This document shows positions 5,638-12,961 of a stretch of 15,553 bases of DNA, piece after piece. This DNA is from Thermohalobaculum sp039026295. GTDB lineage: Bacteria; Pseudomonadota; Alphaproteobacteria; Rhodobacterales; Rhodobacteraceae. Numbering within the stretch: position 1 is the stretch's first letter; every line of letters starts with the position of its first letter. The stretch is taken from positions 1-15,553 of the forward strand of contig JBCCMP010000074.1 in the NCBI GenBank assembly GCA_039026295.1. Reading direction: 5' to 3'. The notes beneath the pieces were generated by a model. It did not search any database and was not told the origin of the DNA. It saw only the letters and a program-made list of their open reading frames with translations. The position numbers were made by a program, and so were the translations under genes.

Positions 5638-8600
5638 TCAGAGGAACTCGATCGCGTTGATATCCAGTTCCGTGTTCCGGCCGAACTGTGCGATCAGTTC
5701 GGCATCGGCAGCGCCCGAGCCGTCTTCATCGAAGAACAGCTCGCCGCGGGACTGGTTGTAGACCAGCCTGTGATCGGCCTCTGTCGCGGCTGTGCCGAAG
5801 ACGAAGGCATCGGCAATCTCAAGACCTGCCAAAGCCGCGCTGAGCGTTCCGCCCAGGACTACGAAATCGACATCAGTATCGAATCCGCGCACCCGGTCGA
5901 CGGTGCCGTCTCCTGCAGCTTCGAACAGGAACCTGTCGGCACCGTCACCGCCTACCAGCAGGTCCAGCCCGCCACCACCGGACAGCCAGTCGTCATCCAG
6001 GCCACCGACCAGACGGTCATCGCCTTCGCCGCCCGTCAGGCTGTCATTGCCCGCAAGACCGCGCAGAACGTCGTCACCAGCTTCGCCGGACAACGCATTG
6101 GCACCGTTTGATCCGCTGATGACGTTGTCCTCGGCGTTCCCGGTACCGTCGACATCGCCTGCATCGCGCCTGAGGATCAGACGCTCGACATTCTCGGACA
6201 AAGTGAAGGAGACGTTCGAGACGACGCGATCATATCCGCCATCGGCAAGTTCGATGACCACATCATCGACGCTGTCGACAACGTAGCGGTCATCACCTTC
6301 GCCGCCGGACATCATGTCCGCGCCTTCACCACCGTTCAGACGATCATCCCCGTCGCCGCCTTCCAGGGTGTCATTTCCGGATTTGCCTATCAGCACATCG
6401 TTCCCGGCGAGGCCGAGGATCAGATCATCCTCTGCCGTGCCTCTGAGGCGATCACTGTCTTCGGTGCCTTCAATGGCTGCCGGGGCGGGCGTAGGTTCCG
6501 GTTCCGGTTCAGGCTCTGGTTCCGGCTCAGGTTCCGGTTCCGGCTCTGGTTCCGGTTCCGGCTCTGGTTCCGGTTCCGGCTCGGGCTCGGGCTCGGGCTC
6601 AGGCTCCGGTTCGGGCTCCGGCTCCGGTTCTGGCTCAGGCTCGGGTTCAGGCTCGGGCTCAGGGTCTGGTTGCGGGTCCGGCGGCGGCGTCGGATCGGGC
6701 AGCGGATCCGGGTCAGGCGCGGGCGGTGCAACAGGCCCGCCAACAGTGGGCAGCGCGTTGTAGTCTCCACGGGCTGCCTCCAGCAGGACGCTTTCCACCT
6801 CGGTCAACGGACGGTCGAAGATGGCGATGTTGGTGATCGTTCCGTCAAACAGCCATTCCGCCCTGTCATCGTCGCCGTTTCTCAGGCGAGCCGAGGCACC
6901 GACAAGGATCTCTTCCGTATTGCCGTTCATCCCGTCCGGGAAGCCGTCATCGGCATCGACCATTTCGCCGTTCACATACAGGGCCAGCGTTTCCGCACTG
7001 AAGCTGAATGCAACGTGATAGGTCTCGCCCGCCTGGATCTTTTCATCCCGGAATTTCAGATAGCGGCTGGTGTTGCCATCGTCCTGAAACCGGACCTCCA
7101 GATAGCCGTTGCTTCCGACCCAAGCCGTATAGTGCCCGCCATCCTTGTTGCCTGAATGATCCTTGGACAGCAGCGCCTGATTGCCGTTGCCCGGATCATT
7201 GGCGACAAAGCTGAAGGCAATTGTGCCGTCTTCCTGCTGCAGGGACGGGTCGTGGGCAATGGTATCATAGGCCGTTCCGTCATAGGTGCCGCCCGGATCC
7301 TCCAGCAACACTGTCAAAGGCGGCAGGTCGTTGGTGGTCTGATCGGCGTATGTCACCAGATCGGCGTAGGGGTTCTGGGCAAACGCCTCCGGATCTGATC
7401 CGATCGGGTCGCCCTCGACATCGCGACTGTCATAGCCGAAGAGCTGCTGGCCATTGTAGTCGCTGATCTTCGTCTCCCCGGTCGGGGCCAACGCTTCCTG
7501 CAGCTGGTCTACCGTGTCGACGATGCCGTAATGCGCGCCCGCATCGGTGATGATGTCGTCTTCGTCGATCAGATCGCCGTGCACGACGACATAGCCGAGG
7601 ATGTCCTCGTCATGCGCGCCGCCATTGTTGCCCTGCTGCGAGTAGACCGTGATCACCGACACAGCGCTGTCGAAGACGCCGTCCCCGTCGCTGTCATGGG
7701 CCTTCTGCTCGACATCTACCTGCGTCGTGTGCCCGATGATCGAGATCGTGTCTTCCAACGCATTGTAGTCGGCAATGACATCGATCCCGATGCTGTCGAC
7801 CCAGTGCAGGTGAATGCGCGCGTTCTCTCCGGCGACGCCGTGCCATCGGATGTCCCGGCTGTCTTCGTGCAGGTTGTCCGTAATCGCCTCGCGCGTTCCG
7901 TTGATCAGGGTCTCGATCTGGAACGTGTCGTTGCCTGATCCGCCCACCAGAATGTCATCCGCCACCAGGGGCTGGTCCAGCCAGTCCGCCAGCTTCAGAT
8001 AGGTGTTGTCGATCATCGGGTCCGGGAAGGGACGGGAGGGCTCTCCCAGCACCAGTTGACCGGCGCGGTCCTCGCCCGCATCGGATCGGGCGATGATCAC
8101 ATCGTCGCCGTCCCCGCCCAGCACAAGGTCCGAGCCGCGGCCGCCATCAAGCGTGTCATTGCCAGACCCGCCATCGACGATGTCATCGCCGTAACCGCCG
8201 TGGATGCTGTCATCCCCATCGCCGCCGCCCAGACTGTCATCGCCTGCACCGCCATTGATGCTGTCATCGCCCGCTGCACCATCATAGGTGTCGTTACCCG
8301 CGGCCATCGGCTGTGGGCCGGACGGGCCGGTCAGCGCGGCGATGTCAAAGCCCGGTGTGGCAAGATCGACGATCTCGTCCGGGGACAGGACGTCAGCCAG
8401 TTCGTAACCGCCGAACACCGCAAAATCGGCGATCGCCCCGTCGTAGGGATTGTCCAGATCCTCGTCATCGGTGGCGAACTGCAGCGCGGTTTCGTTCAAC
8501 TCCGTCCGTCGCTGATCCGCGCCCAGAACCCAGGGTTCCTTGTTGTTCAACAGGAACGCCTCTTCATAGACATTGGGGGCGGGAACATCGCCTTCCAGGG

Positions 8601-10863
8601 AAGACCAGGCGCCGGTCGGAACAAGGGCCCCGTCCACATAGACGAATACGCCGTTCTCCGTGAAGTTGACGGCCAGATGCTGCCAGACCCCCTCGGTCAG
8701 AAGCGGACCTGTCTCCCAGCTTTTGTTGCCGCCACCATCGCCGGGGGCCATGCGCAACAACAGCCCACCATCGTCGGTGTGACCCAGACGGAAATGCCCG
8801 CCATCGCCGGTGTTCCGCTGATCTTTCGAGACGAACATGCCGTCGTCAGTCAGATCGTTCGGATTCACCGACAGCGCGATCGTCCCCTGCGTGATCTGAA
8901 AGGCCGGATCATGGGCGATGTACGCGAACTGGTCCTCGCCGTTGAATGACAGGGCATCCAACGCGCCGTCCGGGCCTGCAACGACACCGTCCGTGCGCAG
9001 CAGCGCCTGGTTCTCGTAGAGCGTATAGGCCTTCGCCGTCGGCCCGCCCCGACTATCGGCAAAGCCGCCCTCCGCACCGGAAAATGCCCAATGACCAAGG
9101 GCCGCGGGCATTCCTGTCGCGGGGGCATCCGCTGCAGGGGACCAGACATCGTCGCCCGCGGTACCCGTTCCAGTTTCTCCGGCAACCGGGTTTACGCCCA
9201 ATTGCTCGAACGGATCGCGGGTCTGCTCATAGGCCTCTTCAGTGACCGGGTCGCCGAAAGACACCAGATTCATGTACGGATTTTCGATGAAATCCTCTGG
9301 CGCGCCGGTGATCGGTCCTAGATTGCCCTGATCGTCGCGACTGTCATAGCCGTAGACGATGTTGCCGTTGATTTCGGTCATCTTGGTATTGCCGACCGGG
9401 AACAGCGCTTCGGCGACATCGGCAATCTCCTCGACGATGCCATAGGTCACACCGGCATCGGTCTGGATCATGTCTTCCTCGACCCGGTCACCGTGCACGA
9501 TGACCACGCCCATCAGGTCCCGGTCATGCGCCCCGCCATTGCCGTGCTGCTGCGAGATGATCGTGATGATGCTCTCTTCATCGCCGTCGCCATCGGTGTC
9601 GCGATACTCCAGATGGACATTCGCCGTATGGCCGATGACCGCGATCGAGTCCTCGGCGGCCACGAAATCGGCAATGACATCGAAACCGGTGGCATCGCCC
9701 CAGTGGTCATGCAGTTCATTGTTCTCGCCCGCAACGCCTGCCCAGTTGATCGTGCCATCCTTGCGGACATGCTTTTCGATGATGTCCAGCTTGGCATTCA
9801 AGAGGGGCATGATCAGGAACGTGTCACGCCCTTCACCGCCTTCGAGGATGTCATCGGACACCAACGGCATGTTTTCCCAACCATAGAGTTTCTGCCGGTC
9901 GGGGTTGACCTCTCCATCCGGATCGCCGCGGGTCGGGGCGCCAATGGCGAGTTGTCCGATCCGCTGCTCGCCCGCATCCGCGCGCGAGATCAGAAGATCG
10001 TTCCCTGCACCGCCGCTCAGGTAGTCCGAGCCGCGACCGCCATCCATGACGTCGTCGCCATCGCCGCCGAACATCGCGTCGTCGCCATAGCCGCCATAGA
10101 TTTCGTCATCGCCGTCGAGAGCGTTGATGGTATCATTGCCGCCAAGGGCTTCGATGACATCCCGGCCATCGGTTCCGGTTTCGGTGGTCGGATCATCGAT
10201 CGCCTCTTCCAGAAACTGCGACGGATGATAGTCATCGACCGGGACGGTCAGCGTGCCGCCCGGCGGATTGAGGAAATCGTCGGTCGATTGGTAAAGCGCG
10301 CTCGCCTGTACCGGCAGGCCGTCGATCAGGAAACCGAGCGATTGCCCGCCGCCGGAATCGAAGTACTGCATCTCGACTTCATAGAGCCCGCCCTCGAAAT
10401 CTGCGGTGCGCGCGGTCTCTGCTGTGCCGCGCTGGCGGTCAAACTCGGAATAGTCGACACCGCCGAGTTTCAGCGAAAAGCCGTCGTCCGAATAGACACC
10501 GATCTCATGCGTCCCTGCCGGGATGTAGACAAAACCGGTCAGAACCAGACCTGAAGGCCCCATTTCCAGATCGCCATTGCCGGTCAGACTGGCAGCATCA
10601 TCGCCGATGAACTCGGCAATCGTGGTTTCACTCTTGTCACCGGCATAGGCGATCTTTGTCGCGGTGAAGGTTGCATCCGGATCATTGGCAGCAATGATCT
10701 CGCGCAAATGGTCCAGTCGGCCGATCCAGTCGCCCGGTGCATAGGCTTCCCCCCGAAGCCCTGTGCCCGCAAGCGGGATTTCGTTGATTTGGCTCGCTGA
10801 CACGGCAGGCGTCAGACCTGCAGGCGTGCCAACTTGCTGGGATGGATAGTTATCCAGCGCCAT
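5638..10863 (-). CDS. Large RTX calcium-binding type I secreted protein with PA14-like, two LamG domains and (Glu-Pro)28 linker
   Basis: This 1741-residue, strongly acidic protein has no N-terminal signal peptide. Domains in order: a PA14-like region (about 30-190, with YSDDGFSLKLGG and a YFDSGGGQSLGF strand); RTX block 1 (229-294); an unassigned module (295-540); a LamG/concanavalin-like domain (about 590-835); RTX block 2 (857-926); a second copy of the module (927-1177); a second LamG (about 1183-1370); a Pro/Asp linker followed by P(EP)28 (1401-1457); a C-terminal RTX region (1464-1650); and a serralysin-like end with LVYNQSRGELFFDEDGSGA, typical of T1SS substrates. RTX repeats follow GGxGxDxU and should bind Ca2+ and fold after export. 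LamG and PA14 domains usually bind glycans, which suggests a surface or matrix adhesin. The start has AAGGAG 7 nt upstream (10871-10876). No T1SS genes are in the window. An enzymatic role for the repeated module cannot be excluded. Confidence 0.9.
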   Translation of the reverse strand: MALDNYPSQQVGTPAGLTPAVSASQINEIPLAGTGLRGEAYAPGDWIGRLDHLREIIAANDPDATFTATKIAYAGDKSETTIAEFIGDDAASLTGNGDLEMGPSGLVLTGFVYIPAGTHEIGVYSDDGFSLKLGGVDYSEFDRQRGTAETARTADFEGGLYEVEMQYFDSGGGQSLGFLIDGLPVQASALYQSTDDFLNPPGGTLTVPVDDYHPSQFLEEAIDDPTTETGTDGRDVIEALGGNDTINALDGDDEIYGGYGDDAMFGGDGDDVMDGGRGSDYLSGGAGNDLLISRADAGEQRIGQLAIGAPTRGDPDGEVNPDRQKLYGWENMPLVSDDILEGGEGRDTFLIMPLLNAKLDIIEKHVRKDGTINWAGVAGENNELHDHWGDATGFDVIADFVAAEDSIAVIGHTANVHLEYRDTDGDGDEESIITIISQQHGNGGAHDRDLMGVVIVHGDRVEEDMIQTDAGVTYGIVEEIADVAEALFPVGNTKMTEINGNIVYGYDSRDDQGNLGPITGAPEDFIENPYMNLVSFGDPVTEEAYEQTRDPFEQLGVNPVAGETGTGTAGDDVWSPAADAPATGMPAALGHWAFSGAEGGFADSRGGPTAKAYTLYENQALLRTDGVVAGPDGALDALSFNGEDQFAYIAHDPAFQITQGTIALSVNPNDLTDDGMFVSKDQRNTGDGGHFRLGHTDDGGLLLRMAPGDGGGNKSWETGPLLTEGVWQHLAVNFTENGVFVYVDGALVPTGAWSSLEGDVPAPNVYEEAFLLNNKEPWVLGADQRRTELNETALQFATDDEDLDNPYDGAIADFAVFGGYELADVLSPDEIVDLATPGFDIAALTGPSGPQPMAAGNDTYDGAAGDDSINGGAGDDSLGGGDGDDSIHGGYGDDIVDGGSGNDTLDGGRGSDLVLGGDGDDVIIARSDAGEDRAGQLVLGEPSRPFPDPMIDNTYLKLADWLDQPLVADDILVGGSGNDTFQIETLINGTREAITDNLHEDSRDIRWHGVAGENARIHLHWVDSIGIDVIADYNALEDTISIIGHTTQVDVEQKAHDSDGDGVFDSAVSVITVYSQQGNNGGAHDEDILGYVVVHGDLIDEDDIITDAGAHYGIVDTVDQLQEALAPTGETKISDYNGQQLFGYDSRDVEGDPIGSDPEAFAQNPYADLVTYADQTTNDLPPLTVLLEDPGGTYDGTAYDTIAHDPSLQQEDGTIAFSFVANDPGNGNQALLSKDHSGNKDGGHYTAWVGSNGYLEVRFQDDGNTSRYLKFRDEKIQAGETYHVAFSFSAETLALYVNGEMVDADDGFPDGMNGNTEEILVGASARLRNGDDDRAEWLFDGTITNIAIFDRPLTEVESVLLEAARGDYNALPTVGGPVAPPAPDPDPLPDPTPPPDPQPDPEPEPEPEPEPEPEPEPEPEPEPEPEPEPEPEPEPEPEPEPEPEPEPEPEPEPEPEPTPAPAAIEGTEDSDRLRGTAEDDLILGLAGNDVLIGKSGNDTLEGGDGDDRLNGGEGADMMSGGEGDDRYVVDSVDDVVIELADGGYDRVVSNVSFTLSENVERLILRRDAGDVDGTGNAEDNVISGSNGANALSGEAGDDVLRGLAGNDSLTGGEGDDRLVGGLDDDWLSGGGGLDLLVGGDGADRFLFEAAGDGTVDRVRGFDTDVDFVVLGGTLSAALAGLEIADAFVFGTAATEADHRLVYNQSRGELFFDEDGSGAADAELIAQFGRNTELDINAIEFL
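6493..6663. repeat. Hexanucleotide repeat encoding (Glu-Pro)28 linker
   Basis: About 28 consecutive 6-bp units of the type GGTTCC/GGCTCA/GGCTCG (plus strand) encode alternating Pro-Glu on the minus strand. The third codon positions vary widely while the dipeptide never changes. Any gain or loss of whole units keeps the reading frame. It separates the second LamG domain from the C-terminal RTX block and should form a stiff extended, negatively charged stalk. Confidence 0.95.
7333..8085 (-). other. Second copy of unassigned His/Asp-rich module in RTX protein (residues 927-1177)
   Basis: This segment repeats the architecture of residues 295-540 about 633-638 residues later. Shared motifs include SDAGE.R.GQL, DDIL.GG.G.DTF, GVAGEN, H-x-H-W (His1018, His1020), GIDVIADY, IGHT (His1045), NGGAHD (His1084), VHGD (His1095), TDAG..YGIV and GYDSRD. 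The conserved histidines and acidic residues suggest a folded domain with a metal or active site. I do not recognise the family. Confidence 0.7.
9244..9981 (-). other. First copy of unassigned His/Asp-rich module in RTX protein (residues 295-540)
   Basis: It lies between RTX block 1 and the first LamG domain. Recognisable shared positions are ADAGEQRIGQL, GVAGEN, H-x-H-W (His385, His387), GFDVIADF, IGHT (His412), NGGAHD (His446), VHGD (His457), TDAG..YGIV and GYDSRD. It differs from the second copy by substitutions throughout and by a 5-residue length difference between the IGHT and GGAHD motifs, so the duplication is old. Confidence 0.7.
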
Positions 10864-10988
10864 AGGAGTGCTCCTTGATCGTGAAAGGCACCTGACCAGC
10901 CCCGGCCCAAGCGCCCGTTAGGATTTCCAGGAAAGCAACCGATCTGATGGTTCGTTGAAGGTTCAATCACCATACGTGGAGCACACGC

Positions 10989-11022
10989 TTAACACATATT
11001 AACCTTTGTTAAACACTTTTAA
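10989..11022. promoter_or_regulatory. Four TTAA motifs phased at exactly 10 bp upstream of RTX gene
   Basis: TTAA occurs at 10989, 10999, 11009 and 11019, each separated by 6 bp (CACATA, CCTTTG, ACACTT). This AT-rich island in a GC-rich genome lies 126-159 bp upstream of the RTX start and is the only obvious control region in the 237-bp gap. The face-of-helix phasing suggests cooperative binding by a regulator. CtrA of alphaproteobacteria recognises paired TTAA half-sites, but with 7 bp between them, so it is only a candidate. Confidence 0.5.
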
Positions 11023-11100
11023 GTTGTTTCGGTGTTTTCCCCCCTTTTGGCGGTTTCCGCCGTGGCTTCTCTGAAAGGCCGTCCTGTCCTGAAGCCTCGG

Positions 11101-11805
11101 TCAGAAACGCTCGACCCAGGGTCGCAATTCCAGCTCCCATGACCAGACAGAGCGGTCTTGCCGCAGAAAGTGCCAGTAGCTTTCGGCGATCGCATCCGGG
11201 GAAAGCCGCGAATCCGGGTTGTCCGGCTCGTCCCTGTAACCGTGACGATTGGCGTTACGGATGCGGCCATCGACGATGAGCTGCCCGATATGGATGCCTT
11301 GCGGATGCAGTTCGCGCGCCAGTGACTGCGCAAGCCCGCGCAACGCAAACTTGCCCATCGCGAAGGATGCCGACTGCGGGTATCCCTTCACACTTGCCGA
11401 AGCGCCGGTGAACAGAATTGCACCGTGGTTCTTGGCAAGCATGCGTTTGGCCGCCTCTTGCGCGGCATAGAACGCACCCACCACATTGACCTGCATCGTC
11501 GCTTCGACGCGGGCCGGATCAAGTTCAGTGAACGGGGCACGAACTGCAGCGGAGGGGTTATAGATCAGCACGTCAGGCGGCGCGTCCCGATCCATATCGG
11601 CGACCAGTCGGGCCACGTCGCTGTGCCGCGTCGCATCACAGGCATAGGCCGCGGCATCGATTTCCGACGCAAGATCGCGAAGGCGATCCGGCTCTCGCGC
11701 TGCAAGGCTGACACGGATGCCATTTTGATGGAACAGACGCGCGATCGATGCGGACAATCCCGGTCCTGCGCCGACGATCAGGGCATGGCTGTAGGTCGGT
11801 TTCAT
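11101..11805 (-). CDS. Atypical short-chain dehydrogenase/reductase family protein
   Basis: This 234-residue Rossmann-fold protein of the SDR superfamily has the nucleotide-binding glycine motif VGAGPGLSAS (11-20), a CDAT acidic turn (56-59) and a conserved Asn107 in QVNVVGAF. The canonical NNAG is changed to YNPSA. The active-site strand reads TGASASVKGY, followed by FAMGKFALRG. The catalytic Tyr of YxxxK is therefore Phe148, while Lys152 and Ser136 are kept. Nearby Tyr142 might substitute. The C-terminus ends WELELRPWVERF. The start has GAGGAG 8 nt upstream (11814-11819 on the minus strand). It lies 137 bp downstream of the LysR gene on the same strand, so co-transcription is possible. Function may be non-redox or regulatory, or a variant reductase. 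Confidence 0.82.
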   Translation of the reverse strand: MKPTYSHALIVGAGPGLSASIARLFHQNGIRVSLAAREPDRLRDLASEIDAAAYACDATRHSDVARLVADMDRDAPPDVLIYNPSAAVRAPFTELDPARVEATMQVNVVGAFYAAQEAAKRMLAKNHGAILFTGASASVKGYPQSASFAMGKFALRGLAQSLARELHPQGIHIGQLIVDGRIRNANRHGYRDEPDNPDSRLSPDAIAESYWHFLRQDRSVWSWELELRPWVERF

Positions 11806-11906
11806 CGTCGTGTCTCCTCGTTCCTGACCGAGCCGTAGGGGTTTCGTTTCCGAGCCGCCAATCGGGTGTTCGCGTCAAGATTAATGGATTCCAAAACGAC
11901 AACAAT

Positions 11907-11931
11907 GTTCCGCGATGGAACTGTCTGTTCC
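11907..11931. promoter_or_regulatory. Three alternating GTTCC/GGAAC arms at 10-bp phase
   Basis: GTTCC (11907-11911), GGAAC (11917-11921) and GTTCC (11927-11931) are each separated by 5 bp. The middle arm can pair with either flank. The site lies just past the LysR stop and about 100-125 bp upstream of the atypical SDR start. It could be a dimer-of-dimers operator or a weak LysR terminator, since a T-rich stretch follows on the minus strand. Confidence 0.4.
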
Positions 11932-11942
11932 GGATTTCAGAA

Positions 11943-12878
11943 CTACTTCAGGACATCTTTTCGGGACAGCAGACCGGGGACAATCTCATCCGAAAGCTTG
12001 ATTGCAGCGTCGATCCGGGCAATCCGGCGCGCACCCGGCCGGTAGGTCAGAAACACCGGATGCGGCCGTGCGCGAATGCCGGGAAGGCACCGGACCAGCG
12101 CGCCGGATGACAAAGAGTCGCCGATCATGAATTCGGGCAGCATCGCGAAGCCCAGGCCATCCACCGCCAACTGCATCAGGATCTCGAAACTCATCACCGC
12201 CAGCGGGCCAGAGACCGAGACCGCCGTTTCTTCAACCGCTGATTCAAATTCCCAGACCGCGCCGGGCCGATCGCCCCGGAAGGTCAGACAGGGTACGTTT
12301 GCAAGGTCCTTCGGATGGCGAAGATCATGGGCAGCGCAAAGCTCTGGAGATGCGACGAGGATGCGCCGGAAAGATCCCATCTCGCGGGCGATCAGGCGGT
12401 CGTCATGCACCTTGCCGATCCGGAACGCGATATCGATCCCGGGCCCCTGCATGTCCGCAAAGCCGTAATCAGGCTGCATGACGAGCGTCAGGTCCGGGTG
12501 GCGCTCCCGCGCAATCGGAAACAGCTTCGCCGCGACAAGGCCCCCAAACTCGTAGGTTGCAGCAAGATTGACCTGACCAGAGATGCCGACGCTTTCTTCG
12601 CGTGCGATGTCTTCGATCAGGTCAATCTCGGCCAGAACAGAAGCGATGCGGTGATGTAGCTGCTCTCCGATCGACGTGAGTTTTACCGATCGCGCTCCGC
12701 GCTCCAGCAGTTTCACGCCCAGATGTTCTTCAAGCTGAGCGACATGACGGCTGACGCCTGACTTGGCGATGCCCAGTTGATCGGCGGCGGCGCTGATCCC
12801 GCCGGCCTTTGCAACGGTGTCGAAGCTAATGAGGGTGGGCAACCCAAGCGTTCTGATATCTTGAACCATTTGTTTCAT
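11943..12878 (-). CDS. LysR-family transcriptional regulator
   Basis: This 311-residue protein is of normal LysR length. A winged helix-turn-helix at about residues 12-70 contains SFDTVAKAGGISAAADQLGI, followed by the recognition-helix region AKSGVSRHVAQLEEHLGV and the wing KLLERGARSVKLTSIG. The rest is a periplasmic-binding-protein-like effector domain, with features such as DIAFRIGKVHDDRLIAREMG typical of the CrgA/YafC-type subgroup. It is divergent from the SDR at 12962 across 83 bp, the classic layout for a regulator and its target. An inverted repeat at 12881-12903, next to its start, is a candidate binding site. ATGs at 12878 and 12869 both lack a good ribosome site; the longer form is given. 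The effector is unknown. Confidence 0.9.
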   Translation of the reverse strand: MKQMVQDIRTLGLPTLISFDTVAKAGGISAAADQLGIAKSGVSRHVAQLEEHLGVKLLERGARSVKLTSIGEQLHHRIASVLAEIDLIEDIAREESVGISGQVNLAATYEFGGLVAAKLFPIARERHPDLTLVMQPDYGFADMQGPGIDIAFRIGKVHDDRLIAREMGSFRRILVASPELCAAHDLRHPKDLANVPCLTFRGDRPGAVWEFESAVEETAVSVSGPLAVMSFEILMQLAVDGLGFAMLPEFMIGDSLSSGALVRCLPGIRARPHPVFLTYRPGARRIARIDAAIKLSDEIVPGLLSRKDVLK

Positions 12879-12880
12879 AT

Positions 12881-12903
12881 CTGATCACTGTTCTGAAAAT
12901 CAG
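12881..12903. promoter_or_regulatory. Inverted repeat, candidate LysR operator
   Basis: CTGAT (12881-12885) and ATCAG (12899-12903) form an inverted repeat with a 13-bp spacer in the LysR-SDR divergent promoter, 3 bp from the LysR start codon. It resembles the interrupted dyads bound by LysR proteins. The octamer TCTGATCA (12880-12887) recurs at 13886-13893 before the next SDR. Confidence 0.45.
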
Positions 12904-12961
12904 CATTCCATACTTTGTCTCCTGTCAACAGCCCAAAGTGGGCGAGCATGGAGATTGAGAC

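Noticed and set aside
6493..6663. Possible CRISPR-like or satellite array
   Set aside because: The unit is 6 bp, in frame within a protein gene, with no spacers.
6314..6763. Plus-strand frame encoding a long Gly-Ser repeat
   Set aside because: It is the reverse complement of the Glu-Pro linker codons; no start signal or independent support.
8056..8949. Plus-strand open frame of 297 codons antisense to the RTX gene
   Set aside because: Same reason: repeat-derived shadow with no domain signature.
9493..10554. Long plus-strand open frame (353 codons) antisense to the RTX gene
   Set aside because: It is the mirror of GGxGxD-encoding repeats (rich in Ile/Val/Ala), has no ribosome site and no recognisable domain; the RTX frame explains the sequence fully.
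11049..11061. GGCGG-TTT-CCGCC hairpin as terminator of the atypical SDR
   Set aside because: Loop of 3 nt, short stem and no T-run in the minus direction; not convincing.
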